DNA of 13,478 bases from Candidatus Methylomirabilota bacterium (GTDB lineage Bacteria; Methylomirabilota; Methylomirabilia; Methylomirabilales; Methylomirabilaceae), in the NCBI GenBank assembly GCA_003105305.1, contig PQAQ01000229.1, forward strand, positions 352 to 13,829. Reading direction: 5' to 3'. Positions 6,405 to 13,170 of this stretch are shown in pieces; within the stretch, counting starts at the first letter, position 1; every line of letters begins with the position of its first letter. Under the pieces are notes generated by a model. That model did not search any database and was not told the DNA's origin. It saw only the letters and a list, made by a program, of their open reading frames with translations. Position numbers and translations under genes: made by a program.

Positions 6405-6695
6405 GTGATCTATCGGTGGGATTCAAAAAAGGCAACGGCCAATCTGCGTAAGCACGGTATGTCGTTTGAGGAGGCGGCAACGGTGTTCCTGGATCCTTTG
6501 GCTATCACCTTTCCCGATCCTGACCACTCCGACGAAGAGGACCGAGAAATCACGATCGGCTTGACGACGAAACATCGCGTTGTGTTTGTATCACACTCTC
6601 CTCGGGGGGATCGCACTCGGATCATCAGTGCACGGAGGGCCACTCCAAAGGAGCGCACGCAGTATGAAGAAGGCATCTACAAATCGACGAGTTAA
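6405..6695 (+). CDS. brnT: BrnT-family (DUF497) toxin
   Basis: This 96-aa protein has the DUF497/BrnT pattern along its full length: YRWDSKKATANLRKHGMSFE (3-22), EEAATVFLDP, then DREITIGLT and VVFVSHSPRGDRTRIISARR, then ATPKERTQYEEG. BrnT toxins have a RelE-like ribonuclease fold and reduce translation. The start is GTG at 6405. The residues just after it fit the family's usual N-terminus and no in-frame ATG lies upstream. No ribosome-binding site is visible. The 3' end overlaps the next gene by 32 nt, in the toxin-first order usual for BrnT-BrnA modules. Confidence 0.88.
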   Translation: MIYRWDSKKATANLRKHGMSFEEAATVFLDPLAITFPDPDHSDEEDREITIGLTTKHRVVFVSHSPRGDRTRIISARRATPKERTQYEEGIYKSTS

Positions 6696-6951
6696 TGACT
6701 TGCGACCCGAATACGATCTTTCAAAATTAAAGGGAGGGGTCCGCGGGAAGTATTTCGAGCTGGCACGTGCCGGGACCAACCTTGTCTTGATTGAACCAGA
6801 CCTGGCAAGCGTTTTCCCGGATGCGGACTCAGTGAACCGAGCCTTGCGTTTGTTGGTAAACACAGCAGAAGTCGCCACCGGTCACGCGCGACGCGGGCGG
6901 CGTGTGCCCACCAAGCAACAGAAGCGGATTACCAGGAAACCAGCCGCTTAG
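6664..6951 (+). CDS. Putative antitoxin partner of the BrnT-type toxin
   Basis: This 95-aa basic protein starts at ATG 6664, 32 nt inside the end of the toxin gene. Sequence order: an N-terminal polar segment, then EYDLSKLKGGVRGKYFELAR (18-37), then GTNLVLIEPDLASVFPDADS and VNRALRLLV (39-67), and a very basic tail rich in Arg/Lys. The central pattern recurs in small proteins that sit next to toxin genes, so an antitoxin role is likely, but it does not look like the classic ribbon-helix-helix BrnA. AAAGGAGCGCACGCAGT precedes the ATG, with AAGGAG about 11 nt away. The name rests on position and recalled family resemblance, not on a clear DNA-binding motif. Confidence 0.75.
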   Translation: MKKASTNRRVNDLRPEYDLSKLKGGVRGKYFELARAGTNLVLIEPDLASVFPDADSVNRALRLLVNTAEVATGHARRGRRVPTKQQKRITRKPAA

Positions 6952-7005
6952 CCGTTCGCTCAGCCGACCTTTTCAAAACTCTCGGCAGGCGGCGTGATGG
7001 CGGGA

Positions 7006-7788
7006 TCAACCCTCCATGGCCAGGATGCGGAGCATCTCGTCGTGGAGCAGGCCGTTGCTGGCGACGATCTGGGGATTGGAGAGGTGATGCGGGCCGCCGT
7101 GAAGGTCGGTGACGCGGCCGCCTGCCTCCGTGACCATCAATACGCCGGCCGCCATATCCCACGGGTACAGCTTCAGCTCCCAGAAGCCGTCGAATCGACC
7201 GGCGGCTACATAGCACAGATCGAGGGCTGCGGAACCCGGGCGGCGGACGCCCTGCGCCCGTTTCATGAACTTCACAAACTGATCCAGGTTGTTGTTCGTG
7301 GTGCCTGCGACATCATTCGGAAAGCCGGTGGCCAGCAGCGCGTCCGGCAGGTCGACGATGGCCGAGACCTGTAATCGCTTGCCGTTCAGAAATGCTCCGC
7401 CACCGCGCTCGGCGGTAAACAGCTCCTCCTGACTCGGATCGTACACGCATCCGAAGATCAGTTCGCCGTCCTTTTCCACCCCGATCGACACGGAGTAGCA
7501 GGGGTAGCCGTGGGCGTAATTGGTCGTGCCGTCTAGGGGATCCACGTGCCAGCGGTATCCGGAGTCGCCCTCCAGTCTGGTGCCTTCTTCGCAGACCACA
7601 CTGTGGTGCGGCAGCGCCTGCCGAACAAGGTCGGCGATCGTCTCCTCGGAGCGGCGGTCCATGTCGGTCACGAGGTTCTTCACCCCTTTGAACTCGATGG
7701 TTCGGTGCTGCTCCAGTCCCTGACGAAGGATCGCCCCGGCCTCCTTTGCGGCCCGCAGTGCTGTCTTACGTATCACGTCGATCTCCAT
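7006..7788 (-). CDS. suhB: Inositol-1-monophosphatase family protein (SuhB-like)
   Basis: This 260-aa protein has the three metal/phosphate motifs of the family in order: Glu67-Glu68 in VVCEEG, DPLDGT (83-88) in WHVDPLDGTTNYAHGYP, and WD (210-211) in YPWDMAAGVLMVTEAGG. Members hydrolyse inositol phosphates, 3'-phosphoadenosine phosphate or sugar bisphosphates with Mg2+. The GTTNYAHGYPCYSVSIG and AALDLCYVAAGRFDGFWE stretches fit the bacterial inositol-monophosphatase (SuhB) branch, but substrate cannot be fixed from sequence. I chose the ATG at 7788 because CAGGAGGAG lies 3-4 nt before it and the protein begins with the normal first helix. An in-frame extension to 7914 looks non-coding. The gene is divergent from the rubredoxin-cstA operon and convergent with the antitoxin gene. 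Confidence 0.9.
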   Translation of the reverse strand: MEIDVIRKTALRAAKEAGAILRQGLEQHRTIEFKGVKNLVTDMDRRSEETIADLVRQALPHHSVVCEEGTRLEGDSGYRWHVDPLDGTTNYAHGYPCYSVSIGVEKDGELIFGCVYDPSQEELFTAERGGGAFLNGKRLQVSAIVDLPDALLATGFPNDVAGTTNNNLDQFVKFMKRAQGVRRPGSAALDLCYVAAGRFDGFWELKLYPWDMAAGVLMVTEAGGRVTDLHGGPHHLSNPQIVASNGLLHDEMLRILAMEG

Positions 7789-7869
7789 CGCTCCTCCTGG
7801 TGAAATCGAGAGTAGGTTACCATATCCGTCGGATGCTGTCGAAGCCTTCTTAATCCGATCTATGCATTG

Positions 7870-7898
7870 TTCCGGACCTTTCATGATGATACTATGAT
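7870..7898 (+). promoter_or_regulatory. Weak candidate promoter of the rubredoxin-cstA-hisN operon
   Basis: TATGAT (7893-7898, 5/6) is preceded at 17 bp by TTCCGG (7870-7875), a poor -35. It lies 55 nt upstream of the rubredoxin-like ATG. Low -35 quality suggests activator dependence or a wrong call. Confidence 0.3.
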
Positions 7899-7953
7899 GC
7901 GAGGGGTCCGTCACGAATTGCGCACACCTGACCTACGCACGGAGGCGAGGGCG

Positions 7954-8073
7954 ATGGCCATCGTCTGGAAGTGCCTGATCTGCGGTTACCATCAGCAGGG
8001 CGACCGGCCGCCGGCGCACTGCCCGAACTGTGGCGCGCCGAAGGAAGAGTTTGTTCTTGTGGAGGAGGACTGA
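7954..8073 (+). CDS. Rubredoxin-like minimal iron-binding protein, 39 aa
   Basis: The ATG at 7954 opens a 39-aa protein made almost only of a rubredoxin-type knuckle pair: WKCLICGYHQQGD (5-17) and CPNCGAPKEEF (24-34). The four cysteines are in two CxxC pairs about 14 residues apart. This matches the C-terminal rubredoxin-like domain of rubrerythrins rather than a full 52-aa rubredoxin. It should bind one Fe (or Zn) and could carry electrons. GGAGG and GAGGG lie 3-12 nt upstream of the ATG. An in-frame extension to 7867 exists but has no family similarity. It is the first gene of a plus-strand operon, 47 nt before cstA. Why a mini-rubredoxin sits beside a transporter is unclear. Confidence 0.85.
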   Translation: MAIVWKCLICGYHQQGDRPPAHCPNCGAPKEEFVLVEED

Positions 8074-8120
8074 TCGTTGTTGAAGTCCCGTGAGCATCGA
8101 TCGAGGAGGAATGCTGCCTC

Positions 8121-9815
8121 ATGAGCCTGCCGTCGCTGGCGATTATTTTGTTGGTGGGGATCGGGATCGGGTATCGACTCTACAGTCGATTTGTGGCGGG
8201 GCAGTACGGTCTGGACGATACCCATCTCACCCCGGCATGTGAGGTGAATGACGGGGTCGACTATGTGCCGACCAAACCGTTCTACCTGCTGGGCCAGCAC
8301 TTCAGCGCGATCGCGGCGGCCGGTCCCATTGCCGGTCCGATCATGGCCGCCCAGATGTTCGGGTGGCTTCCCTGCCTGCTGTGGATCGGTCTGGGGACTA
8401 TCTTTATTGGGGCGGTCCATGACTTCTCCAGCCTGGTGGCGTCGGTCAAACACCGTGCCCGGTCGATTGCCGAGATCGTACGCCTTCACGTAGGGCAGCG
8501 AGGATGGCTTACCATGATGCTCTTCATCTGGCTCGCCCTGATCTATGTCATCGTTGCCTTCACGGACATCACGGCGAGCACCTTCGTGGGCAAGACGGAG
8601 GAGTTTGAGGGGGAACTCTTTGCGTTCAATCCCGGCGGAGCGGTAGCCGCCGCCAGCACGATGTACCTACTATTGGCGGTACTGATGGGATTCGTCCAGT
8701 GGCGGTTCAACCCGCCCCTGTGGCTTCAGACAATTATCTTTGTACCGGCGACCCTGGGTGTCGTCTGGTTCGGTACAAAGATCTCGACGCTCCTTGTCCT
8801 GGATGTCAAGGCGTGGGGAGTGCTGATCCTGGCCTACTGCTTCGTGGCCTCACTCCTGCCGATGTGGCTTCTCCTTCAGCCGAGGGGATATCTTGGCGGG
8901 TTTATCCTCTATCTGACCCTCTTTGTCGGCCTCATCGGGGTCTTCTTCGGCGGATTTCAAGTGCAGCAGGAGTCGTTCAAGACCTGGCATGCGCCGGGGA
9001 TGACCGGGGCGCTATTTCCGTTTCTCTTCGTGACCATCGCCTGCGGGGCCTGCTCCGGCTTCCACGGCCTGGTCTGTTCGGGCACGACGTCGAAGCAGAT
9101 CGAGAAAGAGACGCACTGCCGACCGGTGGGATACGGCGCCATGCTGCTGGAGGGGTTCGTCGCCTTTATCGCCCTGGCCACTGTGATGATTGTGGCTCAA
9201 CCGCAACTCCAGGGAATGGCGCCCGGCAAGATTTATGGAGACGGTATCGGCAGATTCCTCGCAATTCTTATCGGGCAGGAGCATCTTCGATTTGCCATGA
9301 CCTTCGGGGCCATGGCCTTTTCCACGTTTGTCTTTGATACGCTCGATGTGGCGACCCGCCTCAGCCGCTATATCATCGAAGAGCTGTTTAACTGGTCGGG
9401 GAAGCGGGGCGCCGTGCTTGCGACCGCCATCACGATTGTGTTCCCGCTTGTCCTGATCATGAGTTCAGGCGAAGGCGCCTATCGACTCTTCTGGACTCTC
9501 TTCGGGACGGGTAATCAACTGTTAGCGGCCCTGACTCTTCTTGGGATCACAGTCTGGTTACGGCGGTCGGCCCGGCCGGTCTGGTTTGCGCTGCTTCCGA
9601 TGCTCTTCGTTATGAGCATGACCGTCTGGTCGCTTGCGATCCAGGTGCGGGAAGCGTATGCCGTCGTCCTGCAAAGGGGGTTTGTCATGAATACGACAAT
9701 CCTGAATGGGGTCGTCAGCGTGTGTCTTCTTAGTCTCGCGGTCACGCTGATTGTTGAGGCGCTGCGGAGTCTCGCCCAACCGGCGACGTCTGCCGTCAAG
9801 GTTCCCACCGCCTGA
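8121..9815 (+). CDS. cstA: CstA-family carbon starvation protein / peptide or pyruvate transporter
   Basis: This is a 564-aa polytopic inner-membrane protein with many hydrophobic segments across its length. CstA signatures: PACEVNDGVDYVPTKPFYLL (38-57), HFSAIAAAGPIAGPIMAAQ (60-78), GWLPCLLWIGLGTIFIGAVH (81-100) plus DFSSLVAS, and about 308-327 ACGACSGFHGLVCSGTTSKQ. E. coli CstA and BtsT (about 700 aa) import peptides and/or pyruvate. This protein is clearly shorter, as in a subset of non-enteric homologues, and it has GQH in place of the common GHH at 58-60. GAGGAGG lies about 11 nt before the ATG. It is 47 nt after the rubredoxin-like gene and 13 nt before hisN, so it is probably in one operon with both. 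Confidence 0.93.
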   Translation: MSLPSLAIILLVGIGIGYRLYSRFVAGQYGLDDTHLTPACEVNDGVDYVPTKPFYLLGQHFSAIAAAGPIAGPIMAAQMFGWLPCLLWIGLGTIFIGAVHDFSSLVASVKHRARSIAEIVRLHVGQRGWLTMMLFIWLALIYVIVAFTDITASTFVGKTEEFEGELFAFNPGGAVAAASTMYLLLAVLMGFVQWRFNPPLWLQTIIFVPATLGVVWFGTKISTLLVLDVKAWGVLILAYCFVASLLPMWLLLQPRGYLGGFILYLTLFVGLIGVFFGGFQVQQESFKTWHAPGMTGALFPFLFVTIACGACSGFHGLVCSGTTSKQIEKETHCRPVGYGAMLLEGFVAFIALATVMIVAQPQLQGMAPGKIYGDGIGRFLAILIGQEHLRFAMTFGAMAFSTFVFDTLDVATRLSRYIIEELFNWSGKRGAVLATAITIVFPLVLIMSSGEGAYRLFWTLFGTGNQLLAALTLLGITVWLRRSARPVWFALLPMLFVMSMTVWSLAIQVREAYAVVLQRGFVMNTTILNGVVSVCLLSLAVTLIVEALRSLAQPATSAVKVPTA

Positions 9816-9828
9816 TATGAGGGAGCGA

Positions 9829-10626
9829 ATGCTCGGCCATGACAAGCTTCAAGAGCTCCTGGACTTTGCCGTTGATGCGGCCCGGCAGGCCGGCAACATT
9901 ACTATGGGATATTTTCAGACTGCGTTGTCGCCGGAGCGAAAACCGGACCGCACCTTTGTGACGGCAGCCGATCGTCAGGCCGAGGAGCGGCTCCGAACAT
10001 TGATTCAAGACGCCTACCCCGACCACGGCATTATCGGAGAGGAGTTCGGCGAGCAGCGGGGCGACTCTGGCTGGACCTGGATCATCGATCCGCTCGACGG
10101 AACCGCTTCCTTCCTCCACGGCGTTCCGCTCTTCGGCGTCTTGCTCGGGTTAGAGGTTGAAGGAGAGGTCGTTCTGGGGGTGGCGAACTTGCCTGCGCTG
10201 CGCGAGACGGTCTATGCTGCCAGAGGGATGGGTTGCTTCTGGAACGGGCGTCGCGCCGCAGTTTCCGGTGTGGACCACCTGAAGGAGGCCCTGCTGCTGT
10301 ACACGGACGGCGCGAATTTTGAGCCGCACGGGCGGGAATCGGCCTTCCGCCATCTGATCGCCGCTGCGCGAATGCATCGGAGTTGGGGCGATTGCTACGG
10401 TCACATTCTGGTGGCCACGGGGCGGGCAGAGGTGATGCTTGATCCGGTGATGAGCATCTGGGACTGCGCAGCACTTTTGCCGATCCTGCTGGAAGCGGGC
10501 GGAACATTTACGGACTGGGAGGGGCGACCGACTATTCGTGGAGGCAATGCAATCTCTACCAACGGACGGCTGCTCGATCAGGTGATGCAAGTTGTCAAGA
10601 AGAAGGGCCGACGAAACGCTCAGTGA
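9829..10626 (+). CDS. hisN: Histidinol-phosphatase of the inositol-monophosphatase family
   Basis: This 265-aa protein has metal-site motifs Glu71-Glu72 in IIGEEFGEQ, DPLDGT (87-92) in IIDPLDGTASFLHGVP, and WD (211-212). The HisN branch is marked by RSWGDCYGHILVATGRAEVM (184-203), then DPVMSIWDCAALLPILLEAG (205-224) and GTFTDWEG. HisN removes phosphate from L-histidinol phosphate, the penultimate part of histidine synthesis. I chose the ATG at 9829, with GAGG 6 nt upstream. An in-frame ATG at 9817 would lie one base after the cstA stop but has a poorer ribosome site. No other his genes are in the window, so the pathway call rests on the protein itself. A strong hairpin lies 29 nt after the stop. 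Confidence 0.88.
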   Translation: MLGHDKLQELLDFAVDAARQAGNITMGYFQTALSPERKPDRTFVTAADRQAEERLRTLIQDAYPDHGIIGEEFGEQRGDSGWTWIIDPLDGTASFLHGVPLFGVLLGLEVEGEVVLGVANLPALRETVYAARGMGCFWNGRRAAVSGVDHLKEALLLYTDGANFEPHGRESAFRHLIAAARMHRSWGDCYGHILVATGRAEVMLDPVMSIWDCAALLPILLEAGGTFTDWEGRPTIRGGNAISTNGRLLDQVMQVVKKKGRRNAQ

Positions 10627-10645
10627 GTTGGTGTATCCGAACTTA

Positions 10646-10687
10646 GAAAAACAAAACGGGCGCCCCGTCTTATCCGGGAACGCCCGT
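10646..10687 (-). terminator. Intrinsic terminator of the DUF948-YtxH operon, probably bidirectional
   Basis: Outer arms ACGGGCG (10656-10662) / CGCCCGT (10681-10687) are perfect. Inner arms CCCG (10664-10667) / CGGG (10675-10678) extend the stem. On the minus strand the stem is followed by TTTTGTTTTTC (10656-10646), a clear U-tract. It lies 20 nt after the YtxH stop on that strand and 29 nt after hisN on the other, where no U-tract follows. Confidence 0.85.
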
Positions 10688-10707
10688 CGAGTTACCGTAA
10701 GGGCCGA

Positions 10708-11019
10708 TTATCTTTCTAAGAGCTTGTCTCGTTCTCTACCCATCGCCTCCTTACCGGCCTGGTAGGCGGCGGTGAGGATTGCCTTCTTTTCTTCAAAGAT
10801 CTCTCTGCCTGTTCCGATGGCGTCCTCGACTCGGCCTTTGACATCCTCCGCAAGATCGGTACTTCGATCCTTGACGTCTGTCGCAAGATCTCTGAGGCGA
10901 GTGCGAGTTTGTCGGCCACCCTCCGGAGCGAACAGTAACGCCAAGCTCGCTCCGAGCGCGCCGCCAATAATAAACGCAAGGGCAACAGACGCAGGCGAAC
11001 AGCTTCGTTCTTCACTCAT
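10708..11019 (-). CDS. YtxH-domain small membrane protein
   Basis: This 103-aa protein has a single membrane segment (about 10-31) containing the YtxH glycine/alanine signature GGALGASLALLFAPEGG (18-34). A long charged helical tail follows (about 37-103), rich in Arg, Asp, Glu and Lys with coiled-coil-like spacing (TDVKDRSTDLAEDVKGRVED). YtxH proteins are small general-stress-related membrane proteins of unknown mechanism. I chose the ATG at 11019, with AAGGAGG 8 nt upstream. A GTG at 11028 is in frame but lies on the ribosome site. It starts 5 nt after the DUF948 stop, and the ribosome site overlaps that stop, so the two genes are coupled. Confidence 0.9.
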   Translation of the reverse strand: MSEERSCSPASVALAFIIGGALGASLALLFAPEGGRQTRTRLRDLATDVKDRSTDLAEDVKGRVEDAIGTGREIFEEKKAILTAAYQAGKEAMGRERDKLLER

Positions 11020-11024
11020 GTCCG

Positions 11025-11414
11025 TCACCTCCTTCCCATGAGCTTTACAATGAGAGTCTTGAGGCCAGCCTGAAGGCCGGTTGCAAACGCAGCGCCCGTG
11101 ATCAGTTTTGGGAAGACGAACTGCTGCACCAGATGATTGACATCCCGCACGGTCCGCCCCGCCTCCGCAACCGCATCAAGCGTCCCGCTCATTTTTCCCA
11201 GCCCATCGTTTACCTGATCGGAGGCACGATTGAGGTTCCGCATTACATCTTTCGCCTCGGTTAACATGGGCCGCAGTTCAAGCTCAACCAGTCTCAGGAA
11301 ATCCTCTGCCTGTCTGGCGGTTCTTCGAAGCTGTACGAGCACAGGGATCATGCCGCACACCAGGACGAAGAATAGGGCGACAATCGCCCACAGGGCGTAC
11401 TCTACTGTGAACAT
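11025..11414 (-). CDS. DUF948-domain small membrane protein
   Basis: This 129-aa protein has one N-terminal membrane segment (about 5-28), followed by a long helical region, LRRTARQAEDFLRLVELELR (29-48) and on through AKDVMRNLNRASDQVNDGLG. It ends with a mildly hydrophobic segment, FVFPKLITGAAFATGLQAGL (99-118). This is the DUF948 layout, and DUF948 is often encoded next to YtxH. The pair is likely a membrane-anchored coiled-coil complex, function unknown. The ATG at 11414 has GAGGAGG 4-5 nt upstream. It is the first gene of a two-gene minus-strand operon behind a good promoter. Confidence 0.88.
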   Translation of the reverse strand: MFTVEYALWAIVALFFVLVCGMIPVLVQLRRTARQAEDFLRLVELELRPMLTEAKDVMRNLNRASDQVNDGLGKMSGTLDAVAEAGRTVRDVNHLVQQFVFPKLITGAAFATGLQAGLKTLIVKLMGRR

Positions 11415-11450
11415 TGGCCTCCTCAGTGAATACGGACTGAACTATCAGTT

Positions 11451-11480
11451 ACTCTACCAAAAGCAGACTGGTGAGGTCAA
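11451..11480 (-). promoter_or_regulatory. Promoter of the DUF948-YtxH operon
   Basis: On the minus strand TTGACC (11480-11475), 18-bp spacer, then TAGAGT (11456-11451): 5/6 and 4/6 matches. It lies about 37 nt upstream of the DUF948 ATG. Confidence 0.55.
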
Positions 11481-11510
11481 GGTGGAAGATTGCGGGGCCT
11501 CATTTTTAGC

Positions 11511-11539
11511 TTGACAATGGAATCGTCCTTCGTTACATT
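11511..11539 (+). promoter_or_regulatory. Strong sigma-70-type promoter reading right
   Basis: TTGACA (11511-11516, perfect), 17-bp spacer, TACATT (11534-11539, 4/6). It is divergent from the DUF948 promoter, with 30 bp between the two -35 boxes. A 5-bp inverted repeat TCGAA/TTCGA (11545-11558) lies on the predicted start site and may be an operator. Confidence 0.55.
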
Positions 11540-11964
11540 ACCCCTCGAAGCTGTTCGAAGAAAGGCCGTTGGCCGAATCCTGCCGAATGATATGCCGGCC
11601 CTCACACCGGAGTAATCGGCGCCTATACCGTTCGTACAGAGAAGCTCTGCGATAGTTCGACACGAGCGGATCCGCAATAATGGGCGGTAGGGTAGAGGGT
11701 TGTTGAGTGCGCTGATGACCGGTTCCAGGAAAAACAACATAGGCTGATACGGCGGAGCTTCTATTCGGCGCCTGAATTACGGGGTGGGATTGTACTGCTC
11801 TGGTTAGGATGGCCATATCGCTGCCGCGATCTGTTCGAGATCGGTTCCGCAGGGGTGACTGCAGGAAAGATCGCCATGAGGTACTGTCTGGATCAGATTG
11901 AGCAGTGAATATTGCCAGACGACCGGGGTTAACCGCTAACCAGTCAAACTAAGGGAGGATTACA
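11540..11964 (+). other. Gene-free, probably transcribed leader region
   Basis: No convincing gene is seen on either strand; the two minus-strand open frames here lack ribosome sites and family features. It holds several short inverted repeats, notably GTCTGG (11886-11891) / CCAGAC (11915-11920) and GGTTA/TAACC (11927-11941), the latter just before the ribosome site of the 30-aa peptide. A 9-bp direct repeat TCGGCGCCT occurs at 11616-11624 and 11765-11773. It may be a long 5' leader or an unrecognised RNA. Confidence 0.35.
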
Positions 11965-12057
11965 GTGGATCGCGGCGATACAATATTGCTGTGGCTTGCG
12001 GCTGGTGGCCTGTTGCTCTTCGTGACGGTCGCTATGATTATTTCGTTCATGGGTTAG
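11965..12057 (+). CDS. Candidate 30-aa single-pass membrane peptide
   Basis: A GTG at 11965 with AAGGGAGG 6 nt upstream opens a 30-codon frame ending in TAG. The peptide starts MDRGDT and is then almost wholly hydrophobic from residue 7 to 29 (ILLWLAAGGL, then LLFVTVAMII, then SFMG), which makes one membrane helix with a charged, probably outward or cytoplasmic, N-terminus. This is the layout of small accessory subunits of membrane enzymes, but no known family is recognised. The ribosome site is the best on this strand for several hundred bases around. It sits between a strong promoter (11511) and a strong terminator (12341) with no other credible gene. Confidence 0.6.
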   Translation: MDRGDTILLWLAAGGLLLFVTVAMIISFMG

Positions 12058-12340
12058 TGGTTCCATTGGATGCGGTTTCAGGATCGCACGAACTCATAAC
12101 CACAAAATCACCGCAGGTCGTCCTTGGTAGGCTACAGATCGCTATGCCCATTGTCGATATGTCTGCCGTGCTGCCGACTACAATCAACTGTGGTCTTGAA
12201 GCTGGGGTTATATCGAGATGTGGCGAGTGAGTTCGTAAGGGTCTATCACCCTCGTTGAGTCGTTGGACTGCACTGACCCGGATCGGCTGTCGCCAGGATA
12301 TGGTATTTGGTGGTGACCTGGCTTCATGAGGGCATATAGT
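12058..12340 (+). other. Gene-free 3' part of the small-peptide transcription unit
   Basis: No supported coding region is seen. An open frame running 11991-12230 is only the out-of-frame shadow and continuation of the membrane peptide region. The stretch leads into the terminator at 12341. Confidence 0.3.
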
Positions 12341-12370
12341 TAGCCGGGCGCAGCATGCGCCCGGCTATTT
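12341..12370 (+). terminator. Strong intrinsic terminator
   Basis: Perfect 11-bp arms TAGCCGGGCGC (12341-12351) / GCGCCCGGCTA (12357-12367), 5-nt middle AGCAT whose outer A-T can also pair, followed by TTTCT. It should end the plus-strand unit that holds the 30-aa peptide. On the opposite strand it has no U-tract, so it is mainly one-directional. The 12371-12506 stretch beyond it holds nothing recognisable. Confidence 0.85.
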
Positions 12371-12506
12371 CTACGTCTTCTACGCCCCGGTTGATTTCGG
12401 GTGATCTGTCGGGGTGCTCCGTCCTCGCACGTACCCCATCGCTGCGATTGTTATCAGGTTAGCATCTTCCGATTCCCTGGCTTAGAGATAAACAATCCTA
12501 CAAGAT

Positions 12507-12977
12507 TCACTTGCCGCTACGGACAACGAGAACGGGCCGATCGGCTGCCCGCAACACACGCTCTACCACGGAGCCCAGTATCAGGTGTTTCATCCCGGAG
12601 TAGCCATGGGAGGCCATGACAATGATGTCAACATCCTTAGCCTGAGCCTCCTCACAAATTGCATCATGGACTGATCCGGACAACTTTATGAGACGTACCT
12701 CCGTTGTTACTTTTCCTCCCGCACGGATCTCCTCAGGCACGAGCGCCTCCAGCGAGGAGAACAGATCTTCCCGGATCTCCGCCCGTTCCTCCGCAAGCGT
12801 CTCGCCAGCAGTGGGCTGGGAATAGAGCGGGTCCGGCAACCCCGATGCGTCGACCGCGCACCAAATGATGACCGTACCGCCTTTTTCCGCTACGAAGGCA
12901 TAAGCATAGGGAACTGCAGCGTTTCCGAGCGGTGAGAGATCGGTGGTCACCAGCACTTTCTGATATTTCGGCATCAT
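12507..12977 (-). CDS. Universal stress protein (UspA family)
   Basis: This 156-aa single-domain protein starts with the family opening YQKVLVTTDLSPLGNAAVPY (5-24). Near the C-terminus it has the nucleotide-binding loop VDIIVMASHGYSG, then MKHLILGSVVERVLRAADRP and VLVVR. The loop follows the G-x2-G-x9-G-(S/T) scheme of ATP-binding Usp proteins except that the first Gly is Ala (ASHG...GS), a common variant. Usp proteins support survival under stress or growth arrest. The ATG at 12977 has AAGGAGG 9-10 nt upstream, and the next codon is also ATG. It appears monocistronic. No promoter of good quality was found. Confidence 0.92.
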   Translation of the reverse strand: MMPKYQKVLVTTDLSPLGNAAVPYAYAFVAEKGGTVIIWCAVDASGLPDPLYSQPTAGETLAEERAEIREDLFSSLEALVPEEIRAGGKVTTEVRLIKLSGSVHDAICEEAQAKDVDIIVMASHGYSGMKHLILGSVVERVLRAADRPVLVVRSGK

Positions 12978-13170
12978 GGTACGATTCCTCCTTGCGTGAG
13001 TAGACTATTGCTCTTTGCTCACCAACATTAGCGTACCATCTCCACGACGCTTTCACGTATGAGGCAGTGCGATGTATTCAGCAACATGTTAAATGTAGCC
13101 CTCCTCAGATATGTTGTCAATGGTTCAGCGGGTGCCAGAAAGAACGTGAGTTGTAGGGACGGAACAAAAG

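Noticed and set aside
6952..7005. Terminator between the convergent antitoxin and inositol-monophosphatase genes
   Set aside because: Expected there, but no convincing stem with a U-tract was seen.
7789..7914. 42-codon N-terminal extension of the inositol-monophosphatase-like gene
   Set aside because: The inner ATG at 7788 has an excellent ribosome site and fits the family N-terminus; the extension overlaps the divergent control region.
8699..9337. 212-codon plus-strand frame inside cstA
   Set aside because: Lies wholly inside the CstA frame with no family similarity; a shadow.
11517..11615. 32-codon frame starting MESSFVTLPLEAV
   Set aside because: Its ATG sits in the spacer of the strong promoter, upstream of the predicted RNA start, and has no ribosome site. 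It could only be real if transcription began further left.
11477..11816. Two overlapping minus-strand open frames of 87 and 92 codons
   Set aside because: No ribosome sites, no hydrophobic or family pattern, mutually overlapping, and one covers the promoter at 11511. I considered a decayed mobile element but could not recognise one.
11545..11860. TTCGA motifs resembling a tRNA T-arm
   Set aside because: Flanking bases do not form a 5-bp T-stem and no acceptor or anticodon arms were found.
11540..11964. Known housekeeping RNA (RNase P RNA, tmRNA, SRP RNA, 6S) or common riboswitch
   Set aside because: None of the conserved core sequences I know for these RNAs is visible. An unknown RNA cannot be excluded.
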